DNA of 64,000 nt from Candidatus Saccharimonadota bacterium. Its GTDB lineage: Bacteria; Patescibacteriota; Saccharimonadia; Saccharimonadales; Saccharimonadaceae. The stretch covers positions 1-64,000 of the forward strand of contig JAILQE010000004.1 of NCBI GenBank assembly GCA_024699125.1. Reading direction: 5' to 3'. Below, piece after piece: positions 29,025-38,955 of the stretch. The notes beneath the pieces were generated by a model, which was not told the DNA's origin, did no database searches, and saw only the letters and a program-made list of their open reading frames with translations. The translations under genes were made by a program, and so were the position numbers. Position 1 is the first letter of the stretch. Every line of letters starts with the position of its first letter.

Positions 29025-29040
29025 TGATATAATGTACATT

Positions 29041-30276
29041 ATGAGACTATCTAAATCGTTTATCAAAACCTTGCGCGATGCGCCAAAAGACGAAACCGCG
29101 AGATCTGCCGGTTATTTGATTCGCGCGGGTTATATTTATAAAGAAATGGCTGGCGTTTATGACTATTTGCCACTCGGGCTTAAAGTTATCGAAAACATCA
29201 AAGCCATCATTCGCGACGAAATCAACAAAATTGGCGGCCAAGAAGTTTTGATGTCCGCTTTGCAAAATCCAGAACTCTGGCAAAAAACCGATCGTTGGGA
29301 CGACCAAAAAGTTGATATTTGGTTTAAAACCGAGCTCTCCGCCGGCGGCGAACTAGGCCTCGCCCCAACTCACGAAGAGCCAATCACGAACCTCGTTAAA
29401 ACCTACGTCAAAAGCTACAAAGATTTACCTTTGGCTGTTTACCAGTTCCAAACCAAGTTTAGAAACGAGCTTCGCGCCAAGTCTGGCATCATGCGCACCC
29501 GCGAATTTATCATGAAGGACCTCTATAGCTTCCATACTTCAGAAGAAGATTTGGACCGTTATTACCACGAAGTTGAAGGCGCCTACGCCCGCATTTATGA
29601 CCGCCTCGGCCTCGGCGACGACACCTACGAAACCTTTGCCTCTGGTGGCGTTTTCTCCAAATATTCTCACGAATATCAAACCTTTATCCCAGTAGGTGAA
29701 GACACAGTCTACTACAATGCAGATCGCTCCAAAGTTTTGAATGAAGAAGTTTTGCAAGATGACGTCCTTGCTGATCTTGGCGTCAAAAGAGAAGAGCTCG
29801 AGAGCACCCGCGCCGCCGAAGTGGGCAACATCTTTAAGTTGAAATTCAAATATTCTGAGCCTTTGGGCCTAAAAATCTCTAGCAAAAACAACGAGATGCA
29901 AAACGTCTATATGGGCTGCTACGGTATTGGCGTATCCCGCGTGATGGGCGTGATTGCCGAAAAATTCTGCGATGACAAAGGCCTCGTCTGGCCAGCCAGC
30001 ATCGCTCCATTTAAGTGCTACCTCATCGCCATTGGCGACGAAGGCACCAAACTTGCCGAGCAAATCTATGCCGCACACGAAAACGACATCATCTTTGACG
30101 ACCGCGCCGCCCGCCCAGGCGAAAAATTCGCCGACGCCGACCTCATGGGTATCCCATACCGCGTCGTTATCTCTGATAAAACCCTGAGCGAAAACGCTAT
30201 CGAAGTCACCAACCGCAAAACTGGCGAATCTAAATTGGTCCCAGCTTCTGAGCTTGAAAAGTTATTGACAGATTAG
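29041..30276 (+). CDS. proS: Prolyl-tRNA synthetase, short form
   Basis: RAGYIYKEMAGVYDYLPLGLKVIENI, LAPTHEEPIT, FRNELRAKSGIMRTREFIMKDLYSFH, GCYGIGVSRVMGVI; ~412 aa. Confidence 0.93.
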   Translation: MRLSKSFIKTLRDAPKDETARSAGYLIRAGYIYKEMAGVYDYLPLGLKVIENIKAIIRDEINKIGGQEVLMSALQNPELWQKTDRWDDQKVDIWFKTELSAGGELGLAPTHEEPITNLVKTYVKSYKDLPLAVYQFQTKFRNELRAKSGIMRTREFIMKDLYSFHTSEEDLDRYYHEVEGAYARIYDRLGLGDDTYETFASGGVFSKYSHEYQTFIPVGEDTVYYNADRSKVLNEEVLQDDVLADLGVKREELESTRAAEVGNIFKLKFKYSEPLGLKISSKNNEMQNVYMGCYGIGVSRVMGVIAEKFCDDKGLVWPASIAPFKCYLIAIGDEGTKLAEQIYAAHENDIIFDDRAARPGEKFADADLMGIPYRVVISDKTLSENAIEVTNRKTGESKLVPASELEKLLTD

Positions 30277-30318
30277 TCGTTTTCCTTTAAACTTTATACT
30301 GTTAACTGTGGAGTAACC

Positions 30319-30765
30319 ATGATTAAGAAGAGTATTAATCTTACTGCTGAAGGTAAAAAAGAACTCGAAAAAGAGCTTGATGATTTAATTAAAGGCCGCC
30401 CAGCCATCGCCGAGCGCATTGCTACGGCGCGTGCTTTTGGCGATCTTTCTGAAAATGAAGAGTATAGCTCAGCCCGTAACGAGCAAAAAATTGCCGAAGG
30501 CCGCATTCTTGAGATTCAAGAAATTTTGAAAAATGCCAACATTATCAAGGGCAGCAAAGGCGACAAAGTGATGCTTGGTACCACCGTCGTGCTTGATATG
30601 GGTGGTCGCAAAACCGAATACACCCTCGTTGGCCCAACCGAAGCTAACCCCCTAGAAGGGAAGATCAGTAACGAATCACCAATCGGCAAGGCCGTCTTTG
30701 GTCGCAAAGCCAAAGAATCCTTTGATTTCAACGGCAAAACCGTCAAAATCCTCGAAATCAAATAA
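30319..30765 (+). CDS. greA: Transcription elongation factor GreA
   Basis: LTAEGKKELEKELDDLIKGRPAIAERIATARAFGDLSENEEYSSARNEQ; ESPIGKAVFGRK. Confidence 0.95.
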   Translation: MIKKSINLTAEGKKELEKELDDLIKGRPAIAERIATARAFGDLSENEEYSSARNEQKIAEGRILEIQEILKNANIIKGSKGDKVMLGTTVVLDMGGRKTEYTLVGPTEANPLEGKISNESPIGKAVFGRKAKESFDFNGKTVKILEIK

Positions 30766-30778
30766 TTTTAGAAAAAAT

Positions 30779-30813
30779 TAAAGGCCGCGTAAAATGCACG
30801 CGGCCTTTTTGGG
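30779..30813. terminator. Intrinsic terminator
   Basis: AAAGGCCGCGTAAAATGCACGCGGCCTTTTT. Confidence 0.8.
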
Positions 30814-31194
30814 CTAAGTTTCTGTTAAAACAAATAAGATTAACCCAAGCAGGAGCAGAACTCCTGTTAACATAGCGAAGAGGGCTACCGTCCTGACAAA
30901 TGTCAGGGCGACAACGACGGGTGAAACGCAGAATACTGGAGCCGCCAGCATTCCCAGGAAAACAACCACAAATAAGGTTGCAGCCGTCTTCCAAAGCTTG
31001 TCGTCAGTAGATCCGAAGTACATAATCGCCGAAACCAAAGCTTCAACAGCGCTGATTACGTAAATCGTGATCATTACTGTGCGATTATTATCCTCCAGGC
31101 GCCACCCAAGTTTCGAAGAGCTTGCCACCAGGCAAGCAACAACTGCCACAAATGAAAGTAGAGACAACCCCTGTCTCTTCACTTTTCCTTTCAT
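30814..31194 (-). CDS. Small multi-TM hypothetical protein
   Basis: ATG 31194 (MKGKVKRQGLSLLSFVAVVACLV...) with GGAGGT SD; several hydrophobic segments. Confidence 0.6.
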   Translation of the reverse strand: MKGKVKRQGLSLLSFVAVVACLVASSSKLGWRLEDNNRTVMITIYVISAVEALVSAIMYFGSTDDKLWKTAATLFVVVFLGMLAAPVFCVSPVVVALTFVRTVALFAMLTGVLLLLGLILFVLTET

Positions 31195-31287
31195 AGGATA
31201 CCTCCTCCTCTCCAAGTGCAAAGCACATCGACCCCTGTAGGGCAACAACATACTACTCTATAAATATAGCATAAATTCAATAAAAAA

Positions 31288-31321
31288 TCAAGGCCGCGAA
31301 ACTACGCGGCCTTTATTTGAG
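31288..31321 (-). terminator. Intrinsic terminator
   Basis: AAGGCCGCGAAACTACGCGGCCTT. Confidence 0.65.
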
Positions 31322-31328
31322 AAGGAGG

Positions 31329-31742
31329 TTACACAGAGACAAAAATTACATAAGGAACCCATAGAACTATCGTCCAAACAATGCAAGCTTTTAAAGTGAA
31401 GCTCGCCACCCGATTAAACAGGGCTTTCTCATTTTTCTTATTTTTAGCAAACTTGAGACTAATGAGAAAATAGACGACGCATAAAACGGTAGGCACAAGT
31501 AAAACCCAAAGCAAATCTTTAAAGTTAGCCATCGCAAACGGCAACAATGTCCCAGTCGCGATAAATAACGCCGCAACAACATAGGCCGGCTTGACTTTGT
31601 TGTAGATTTTCTCCGGAGACGGATACTTTCCGTACTTATGCTTTGTGTTGAGCTTCTTGTAGGACCAATGATGCAAATACCACAAATACAAAATTACGCA
31701 AACCAACCAAACAACAAAAACCACTCTTTCAACAGTATTCAT
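31329..31742 (-). CDS. Small multi-TM hypothetical protein
   Basis: ATG 31742 (MNTVERVVFVVWLVCVILYLWYLHHWSYKK...) with GGAGGT SD. Confidence 0.6.
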   Translation of the reverse strand: MNTVERVVFVVWLVCVILYLWYLHHWSYKKLNTKHKYGKYPSPEKIYNKVKPAYVVAALFIATGTLLPFAMANFKDLLWVLLVPTVLCVVYFLISLKFAKNKKNEKALFNRVASFTLKACIVWTIVLWVPYVIFVSV

Positions 31743-31821
31743 GCTACACCTCCTAAAACAATGTGTTAAACTACAGCCCTTCTCCCTGTAATTATGGCAC
31801 AAAACAGGGATAAATACAACC

Positions 31822-31852
31822 ATCAAAAAGCCACGTCCGAAGACGTGGCTCG
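31822..31852 (-). terminator. Intrinsic terminator
   Basis: AAAAAGCCACGTCCGAAGACGTGGCT. Confidence 0.6.
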
Positions 31853-31856
31853 AGGC

Positions 31857-32357
31857 CTATGCGGTCTCTTTGGCGGCTTTCACTCCCATCTCTACAAGGA
31901 TACCAACTGCCGATACCACCATAATCAGTATCAGCCCTTTACCAAGAGAGATGAAGTAAGCATTGGGCATTAAAAGCCCAATCGCTAATCCCTCCGTAAA
32001 AGCCATGATAGCGCCCGCATGGTTCTTTGCATCGTAATGGACATCGCTCAGGATAACGTCGCAAAAGAGCCCGAAAAACTGGCAAAACGGAATCATGACT
32101 AGCACTACCATCGACACGTGGTGCGCCGGGCTAAAGTCCACAACATACTCCGGAAAATAGCCTATACCCATCGCCGTTACAAGAGGCAGAATGGAAACGG
32201 CAATGTCGCAAAGCTTTAGCGCAATGCTTTCACCGATATCGCCGTTCATTCCAGACATTTCAAGCATATCGCCGATCCTACGCGTACCGATAAGATAAAT
32301 GCCGAAAAACAGCATACAAACAACAATGACCATAGCAACAGTAATAGCAATATACAT
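31857..32357 (-). CDS. Multi-TM hypothetical protein
   Basis: ATG 32357 (MYIAITVAMVIVVCMLFFGIYLIGTRRIG...) with GGAGGG SD; TTGACA-17-TATAAT on minus strand. Confidence 0.6.
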   Translation of the reverse strand: MYIAITVAMVIVVCMLFFGIYLIGTRRIGDMLEMSGMNGDIGESIALKLCDIAVSILPLVTAMGIGYFPEYVVDFSPAHHVSMVVLVMIPFCQFFGLFCDVILSDVHYDAKNHAGAIMAFTEGLAIGLLMPNAYFISLGKGLILIMVVSAVGILVEMGVKAAKETA

Positions 32358-32520
32358 ACGTCCCTCCTTGCGGGTCCCCCGCCGTAATATGCTTGCGAAC
32401 TTGCCCCCCTGTGGGGCAGTCCTACATCTATCTATAATTATAGCACAGATTGCTATTTTTGTCAAGGTTAAGCGTCTTGATGAGATTGCCAATCTGCGCC
32501 TTTTATGTTAAAATCGCCTT

Positions 32521-33966
32521 ATGTTATTAGAAGACTATCGCAACGAAAGACTCAAAAAACTTGAAGAGATCAAAGCTCGCGGCATCGATCCGTATCCAGC
32601 TAAATCTTTTCGCAACACCAAAATTTCCGACATCATCGACCATTTTGATGAAAAAGCCGGCCAAGAAGTTATCGTGGCTGGGCGCATTGTCGCTATCCGT
32701 TCTTTCGGCAAACTAGTCTTTCTAAAAATCCGCGATTACTTTGGTGAAGTCCAAATCTTCATGAAGGCTGTCGACGAGCAGCCAGAAGGCCTCTTTGGCG
32801 CAAAAGATGTGCGCCTGCTTGATACTGGCGACTTTATTGAAGCGAAGGGAATCGTAGATAAATCCCAAACTGGCGAAATCTCCGTTTTTGCAAACTTCGT
32901 ACGCCTACTGACTAAATCACTTCGTCCACTTCCTGAGCAATTCACCAACAAGGAAGAGCGCTACCGCCGCCGCTACGTCGACATGAACGTCAACCGCGAG
33001 GTACGTGACCGCTTGGTGCGCCGCTCCAAATTCTGGCAAGCCACGCGCGATTTCATGAACGCCCACGGCTTTATTGAGGTCAACGTACCAGTGCTCGAGC
33101 ATACCACCGGTGGTGCCGACGCTACGCCATTCGTCACCCATATCAACGCCTACGACGAAGATTTGTATCTTCGCATTTCCCACGAGTTGCCATTGAAACG
33201 CCTACTTGGTGGTGGCTTTGAAAAAGTCTACGACATTGGCCCACGCTTCCGCAACGAAGGCGTCGACGACGAGCATTTGCCAGAGCACATCGCCTTTGAA
33301 TCTTACGCCGCCTACGATAACTACGAAGACGGTATCAAACTTTACGAAGAAATGATCAAATACGTCGCCAAAGAAACTTGGGGCACGCTCAAATTCCACG
33401 TTAGTGGTTTTGATATCGATCTCGAAGGCGAATGGCCACGCGTCAAATATTCCGACCTTTTGAAAGAAAAATATAATGTTGACGTCTTTAATCCAGACCG
33501 CGCACAACTGCTCCAAATCCTGAAAGACAACGGCGTAGAAGTAAAAGAAGGTGTTTCAACCAGTCGCCTTATCGACGACGTTTGGAAACTCATCCGCAAA
33601 ACTTCCGCTGGCCCATACTGGCTCGTGGAAGAGCCGTTAGCTTTAAGCCCACTTGCTAAAGTTTCACCAGAAAACCCACTCGTTACTGAGCGCTTCCATC
33701 CAATCATTGCCGGTACCGAAATGGGCAACGGCTATTCAGAGCTTAATGATCCTTTGGATCAACTTAACCGCTTCAAAGAACAACAAGCCGCGCGCGACGC
33801 CGGCGACGACGAAGCTCAAATGCTCGACCAAGACTTTGTCGAGATGCTTGAATATGGTATGCCACCAGCCTGTGGTTGGGGCAATAGCGAACGTAACTTC
33901 TGGTTGCTAGAGGGTGTGCCTGGCCGTGAAGCCGTACCATTCCCGACCATGAAAGAAAAAGAATAA
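32521..33966 (+). CDS. lysS: Lysyl-tRNA synthetase, class II
   Basis: RIVAIRSFGKLVFLKIRD, YRRRYVDMNVN, HEPN-independent class II motifs FRNEGVDDEHLPE, GTEMGNGYSELNDPLDQ. Confidence 0.93.
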   Translation: MLLEDYRNERLKKLEEIKARGIDPYPAKSFRNTKISDIIDHFDEKAGQEVIVAGRIVAIRSFGKLVFLKIRDYFGEVQIFMKAVDEQPEGLFGAKDVRLLDTGDFIEAKGIVDKSQTGEISVFANFVRLLTKSLRPLPEQFTNKEERYRRRYVDMNVNREVRDRLVRRSKFWQATRDFMNAHGFIEVNVPVLEHTTGGADATPFVTHINAYDEDLYLRISHELPLKRLLGGGFEKVYDIGPRFRNEGVDDEHLPEHIAFESYAAYDNYEDGIKLYEEMIKYVAKETWGTLKFHVSGFDIDLEGEWPRVKYSDLLKEKYNVDVFNPDRAQLLQILKDNGVEVKEGVSTSRLIDDVWKLIRKTSAGPYWLVEEPLALSPLAKVSPENPLVTERFHPIIAGTEMGNGYSELNDPLDQLNRFKEQQAARDAGDDEAQMLDQDFVEMLEYGMPPACGWGNSERNFWLLEGVPGREAVPFPTMKEKE

Positions 33967-33969
33967 TCG

Positions 33970-35964
33970 GTGGCAAAATTTGAACTAGTTTCTAAGTATA
34001 AACCTACCGGCGACCAGCCGGAGGCTATTAAGGCTCTCACAAAGGGCCTAGAAGCTGGTGTCAAAGAACAAACCTTGCTTGGTGTTACGGGCTCAGGCAA
34101 AACCTTCACCATGGCCAATATTATTAAGAATATCGGCAAACCAACTTTAGTTCTGGCGCACAACAAAACCTTGGCCGCCCAGCTTTATTCCGAGTTTCGT
34201 GAATTCTTTCCAAAAAACGAAGTTCACTACTTTGTGAGCTATTTTGATTACTACCAGCCAGAAGCCTACATTGCTTCAACCGATACCTACATCGAAAAGG
34301 ATTCCGCCATCAATGACGAAATCGACCGCTTGCGCCACGCTGCTACCGAGGCTTTGTTAACTAGGGACGACGTGATTATCGTGGCGTCCGTATCCTGTAT
34401 TTATGGCATTGGTTCACCGGCTCACTACACCGAAATGTCGCTGCCACTTTGGCAAACCGAATCCGGCTGGACTGACGCCGACAAAAAACCGATCACCCAG
34501 GATGCCTTCGTACGCCGCTTAATCAACATGCAATATCACCGCAACGATCTCGCCTTTGAACGCGGTAATTTTCGCGTAATGGGCGACACTATCGACCTTT
34601 TCCCGGCCAACGGTGAATTCGCCTACCGCTTTGAATTTGGTTTTGATACGCTCGAAACCGTAAAGATTGTCGATCCGTTAACATTTGATGTGCGCGAAAC
34701 GCCAAATCATATTCACATCTTCCCAAACACCCACTACGCCACGCCAAAAGAACAGCTAGACAATGCTTTAGTTGCCATTCAAAAAGAATATGAAGAGCGC
34801 GTAAAGTTCTTTGAGAAACATCACAAATACCTCGAAGAACAACGCCTCACTCAGCGCACCAAATACGACCTCGAAATGCTAGAAAGCACCGGTTTTGTAA
34901 AGGGAATTGAAAACTATTCGCGCCACCTAGAAGGCCGCAAAGCTGGCGAGCCACCATATACTTTGCTCGACTTCTTCCCGAAAGACTTCTTACTTATCGT
35001 AGACGAATCGCACATGACCTTGCCACAAGTACGCGGCATGTATAATGGCGACCACGCTAGAAAAGAAGTACTCGTAGAATACGGTTTCCGCTTGCCAAGC
35101 GCGCTCGACAACCGCCCACTCACCTACGGCGAATTCCAAAGTAAAATCAACCAAGCAATTTATGTTTCCGCAACTCCTGGCGATTACGAACTTGAGCATA
35201 CGCCGAAGCCAGTTGAGCAAGTGATTCGCCCAACCGGCCTGCTTGATCCAGAAATTGAAGTTCGCGCCACCGATGGCCAAATTGATAATTTGATAGAAGA
35301 AATCGACCAACGCATCGCCAAAAAGCAACGCGTACTTGTAACCACGCTAACAAAGCGCATGGCCGAAGATTTAACCGACCACTTTAAGGAACGTGGTCTG
35401 AAAGTGGCCTACATTCATTCCGATATCGACACTTTGGAACGTAGCGACATCCTGCGCGACCTCCGCGCTGGCGTCTACGACGTGCTTGTGGGTATCAACC
35501 TACTTCGTGAAGGTCTAGATCTTCCAGAAGTTTCGCTCGTCGCAATTTTGGATGCCGACAAAGAAGGTTTCCTGCGTTCTGAGTCCGCTCTCATCCAAAC
35601 CATTGGCCGTGCCGCCCGCCATGTTGAAGGCAAAGTTATCATGTATGCCGACCACATTACCGAAAGTATGGAGCACGCCATTGAAGAAACCAACCGCCGC
35701 CGCGCCATCCAAAAGGAATATAACTTCGTTCATCACATCACCCCAACTTCCGTCGAGAAGGAAATTAGCATGGGGCTTCGCGCCATCATTCCAGAAAAGA
35801 TGAAGGAAGATAAACTAGACCTCAAGAAAGTTCCACAAGAAGAATTGCCAAAACTTATTAAAGAGCTCACCAGCCAAATGCAACTGGCCGCCGCCAACCT
35901 CGAATTCGAGAAGGCCGCCACCATCCGTGACGAAATCGAAAAGATTAAAGAATTCCTAAAATAA
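33970..35964 (+). CDS. uvrB: Excinuclease ABC subunit B (GTG start)
   Basis: LLGVTGSGKTFTMANII, VHYFVSYFDYYQPEAYI, INLLREGLDLPEVSLVAILDADKEGFLRSE. Confidence 0.97.
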   Translation: MAKFELVSKYKPTGDQPEAIKALTKGLEAGVKEQTLLGVTGSGKTFTMANIIKNIGKPTLVLAHNKTLAAQLYSEFREFFPKNEVHYFVSYFDYYQPEAYIASTDTYIEKDSAINDEIDRLRHAATEALLTRDDVIIVASVSCIYGIGSPAHYTEMSLPLWQTESGWTDADKKPITQDAFVRRLINMQYHRNDLAFERGNFRVMGDTIDLFPANGEFAYRFEFGFDTLETVKIVDPLTFDVRETPNHIHIFPNTHYATPKEQLDNALVAIQKEYEERVKFFEKHHKYLEEQRLTQRTKYDLEMLESTGFVKGIENYSRHLEGRKAGEPPYTLLDFFPKDFLLIVDESHMTLPQVRGMYNGDHARKEVLVEYGFRLPSALDNRPLTYGEFQSKINQAIYVSATPGDYELEHTPKPVEQVIRPTGLLDPEIEVRATDGQIDNLIEEIDQRIAKKQRVLVTTLTKRMAEDLTDHFKERGLKVAYIHSDIDTLERSDILRDLRAGVYDVLVGINLLREGLDLPEVSLVAILDADKEGFLRSESALIQTIGRAARHVEGKVIMYADHITESMEHAIEETNRRRAIQKEYNFVHHITPTSVEKEISMGLRAIIPEKMKEDKLDLKKVPQEELPKLIKELTSQMQLAAANLEFEKAATIRDEIEKIKEFLK

Positions 35965-35980
35965 TGCTATAATTATAAGC

Positions 35981-36922
35981 ATGAACGGGATGGGCATCAC
36001 TGATATCGAAACCTTATCCAAGATTCAGAGGCGCGTGCGTGCATGCGACTATCTTTCTGTTGCCCAACTTTATCTAAAAGACAACTTTATATTGGAGCGC
36101 CCGCTCACGACGGACGATATCAAACCACGCCTACTTGGCCACTGGGGCACCTGTCACGGCATTAACGTAGCCTACGCCAACCTCAAAGAAAATTTTAAAA
36201 ACGATCCGAATTTTTCCTTTATCTTAGGGCCTGGCCATGGCTTTCCAGCACTCCAAGCTAACCTGTTTTATGATGGCGACCTCTTAAAAGTCGACGAAAA
36301 AGCCACCATAAACTACGACGGCCTAGCCTACATTTGCAAAAACTTTTCTTGGCCAGACGGCTTTCCGTCCCACGCTAGCCCATTCACGCCGGGCGTCATC
36401 ACTGAGGGCGGGGAGCTAGGCTACGCCCTAGCCAACGCCTACGGCGCTGCACTTGGCCACCCAGAAAAAACCATCGCCGTGCTGATTGGCGACGGCGAAC
36501 TTGAGACCGCCACCGCACTTGATTCATTGAACCTCAAAAACATCCTAGGAGGCAGAAACAACGGCAAAATCCTGCCAATTTTACACCTCAACGGCTACAA
36601 AATTTCTGCTCCGACCATTTACGCGCGCAAATCCGAGCGGGAGCTAAACGAACTAATTCGTGGCTTTGGTTTTGATCCAATCTTGATCTACAAAGACACG
36701 CCAGAAGCCTTCCAAAACGCTCTCGCCGTAAATTCCAAAGCTCCATTCTTCATCTTGAAGACCGAAAAAGGCGCCACCGGCCCAAATCGTTATCACATGG
36801 CACATCAAATCCCATTAAAGAAAGTCAAAACCGACGAAACAGAACTAAAATCCCTCGAGGACTGGCTAAAATCTTACAATTTTGCCGAGCTTTTCGATAA
36901 AGAAAAGGGGTTCTATGAGTAA
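35981..36922 (+). CDS. Phosphoketolase N-terminal half (XFP_N-like, TPP domain)
   Basis: LLGHWGTCHGINVAYANL, GPGHGFPALQANLFYDG, GGELGYALANAYGAALG, IGDGELETATALDSL, PILHLNGYKISAPT. Confidence 0.9.
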   Translation: MNGMGITDIETLSKIQRRVRACDYLSVAQLYLKDNFILERPLTTDDIKPRLLGHWGTCHGINVAYANLKENFKNDPNFSFILGPGHGFPALQANLFYDGDLLKVDEKATINYDGLAYICKNFSWPDGFPSHASPFTPGVITEGGELGYALANAYGAALGHPEKTIAVLIGDGELETATALDSLNLKNILGGRNNGKILPILHLNGYKISAPTIYARKSERELNELIRGFGFDPILIYKDTPEAFQNALAVNSKAPFFILKTEKGATGPNRYHMAHQIPLKKVKTDETELKSLEDWLKSYNFAELFDKEKGFYE

Positions 36923-38123
36923 CGTCGTAATGGATTTTTTGAAGTCTCATAACAGGGAAAAATCGGAGAAAACCCAGGCGCCTGAATTATTCTCGCCGGC
37001 CATCGAACTTGGCAAATTACTCGCCAAAAGAATGCAAGAAGACCCACATTTTTACTTGTTCTCACCAGATGAAACCACATCCAACAAGCTCGACGCGGTT
37101 TTTGACGTAGAAAAACGCGCTTGGAGCCTGCCAATCGCTAAATGGGACCTTCCGGAATCCGACAATGGCCGCATTATCGAAATGCTTTCCGAAAACGTCC
37201 TGTTCTCGGTGATGACCGGCCACATTCTAAATGGCGAGCAAGCCATGATGACGAGCTACGAGGCTTTCTTCCCGGTGATTACATCACAACTCTTGCAACA
37301 AATGAAATTCTTTAAGCAATGCAACGCCACTAGCTGGCGCAAGAAATATCCAGCTATCAATCTGCTTTCAACTTCCACCTGCTGGCGCCAGGATCACAAC
37401 GGCTTTACGCACCAATCTCCAGCATTAATCTCTACCTTGCTCGCCGTGCCGTCTAATCTCGCCAACTGTCTATTTCCAGTAGACGACATTGCCGCGCGCG
37501 AAGCCTTTTACTTTATGCTCAATACCAGAAATGTTGTAAATCTTACAACATTTAATAAGATAGACGAGCCACGTTTTCTCGATAAAGAAACTGGCGGACT
37601 AAACTTCCATACAGGCGGAGCCAGCATCTTCGAATCCGTTTCTGATGACGATCCAGATTTTGTGTTTGTGGGTGTCGGCGACTTGGTGTCCAAAGAAGCT
37701 ATCGAAGCTATCAATATTTTGCGTCGCGATTTACCAGAATATAAATATCGCTTCGTGAACGTAAACGCACTTTCGTATCGCTCCATTGGCACCACTAACG
37801 CGAAGCTCACAAAAGAGCAATTCGAAAAACTCTTTACCAAAGACCGGCCAATTATTGCCAACTTCCACGGCTATCCAGAAACCTTTGAAACCATTCTCGA
37901 AAACTACACCTATCGCGGCCGCGTACGCGTGCATGGCTTCGTAGAAGAAGGTTCCACCACCACGCCATTCGAAATGTTGCGCCGAAACGTTGCGTCGCGC
38001 TACGACCTTGCTATCGACGTAGCCACCGTCCTAAAACGCACTGACCTCGTCGAAAAATACCAAGAGACTTTGAAGCAAAATCACGAGCACGCTATCCAAT
38101 TTGGCGAAGATTTGATAAAATAG
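36915..38123 (+). CDS. Phosphoketolase C-terminal half
   Basis: STCWRQDHNGFTHQSPALI plus C-terminal XFP-like region; ATG 36915 overlaps upstream stop (ATGAGTAA), SD AAGGGG. Confidence 0.88.
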   Translation: MSNVVMDFLKSHNREKSEKTQAPELFSPAIELGKLLAKRMQEDPHFYLFSPDETTSNKLDAVFDVEKRAWSLPIAKWDLPESDNGRIIEMLSENVLFSVMTGHILNGEQAMMTSYEAFFPVITSQLLQQMKFFKQCNATSWRKKYPAINLLSTSTCWRQDHNGFTHQSPALISTLLAVPSNLANCLFPVDDIAAREAFYFMLNTRNVVNLTTFNKIDEPRFLDKETGGLNFHTGGASIFESVSDDDPDFVFVGVGDLVSKEAIEAINILRRDLPEYKYRFVNVNALSYRSIGTTNAKLTKEQFEKLFTKDRPIIANFHGYPETFETILENYTYRGRVRVHGFVEEGSTTTPFEMLRRNVASRYDLAIDVATVLKRTDLVEKYQETLKQNHEHAIQFGEDLIK

Positions 38124-38130
38124 CCCCATT

Positions 38131-38955
38131 ATGGAATTATTTATTTTAATTATCGTTTTGGCGATTTTTGCTGAAACCACATTTTTAATTATTACCAACA
38201 AAAAACCACTCATCGCCGAAGCGCGCCGCAAAATCTATGTCGACACCTCGGCCTTGATCGACGGTCGCATTCTAAATATTGCCAAGACTGGCTTTATTAG
38301 TGACGATCTCATCATTTTAAAAAGCGTTCTAAAAGAATTGCAGCTTCTTGCCGACGGCAAAGACAGCGCTAAGCGTGCCCGCGCTCGTGCCGGGTTAGAC
38401 CTCGTGAATGAGCTAGAGCGCATCGTGCATTTTAACGTTGAAATCGTCGATGATGGCGATGCCAACGTCAAAGTAGACGAGCAACTCTTAAAGTATGCCA
38501 AGGCTAATCACGGTGCCATTTTGACGCTTGATTTTAACCTTATCAAAGTTGCTACCGCCGAAAAAATTACCACATTAAACGTCAATGATTTAGCACTTTC
38601 GCTCCGCAATGAGTTTTTGCCGGGCGAAAAAATCACTCTCAAAATCACCGACAAAGGTGCCAACAAAGGCCAGGGAATTGGTCACTTACCAGACGGCACC
38701 ATGGTAGTCGTAGATAACGCCGCCACAAAAATCGGCGAAAGTCTTTTGGTGGAATTTGTTAAGTTCCACGAGACTTCCGCCGGTAAAATGATCTTTGCGA
38801 AGATTCTAACTACTCAGTCTTCTTCTCGTCCTTCTGCTCGTCTTTATCCTCAGACTCAGAAGACTTCTCAGGTTCAGTCGGCTTCTCCGGCTCCTCGACA
38901 GGCGTCAAGGTCATCGAGGAATCCGCTACGTAACCGTACTCGTCAGAAATCGTAA
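38131..38955 (+). CDS. Membrane-anchored PIN-TRAM domain protein (YacL-like)
   Basis: N-terminal TM, YVDTSALIDGRILNIAKTGF, ILTLDFNLIKVA, TRAM-like GQGIGHLPDGTMVVVDNA; S/R-rich tail antisense to PBP gene. Confidence 0.85.
   Translation: MELFILIIVLAIFAETTFLIITNKKPLIAEARRKIYVDTSALIDGRILNIAKTGFISDDLIILKSVLKELQLLADGKDSAKRARARAGLDLVNELERIVHFNVEIVDDGDANVKVDEQLLKYAKANHGAILTLDFNLIKVATAEKITTLNVNDLALSLRNEFLPGEKITLKITDKGANKGQGIGHLPDGTMVVVDNAATKIGESLLVEFVKFHETSAGKMIFAKILTTQSSSRPSARLYPQTQKTSQVQSASPAPRQASRSSRNPLRNRTRQKS

Noticed and set aside
36882-36914. Upstream start for the second phosphoketolase gene given in the ORF track
   Set aside because: The extension MPSFSIKKRGS lies within the first half's coding end; ATG 36915 has an SD (AAGGGG) and is a better start.
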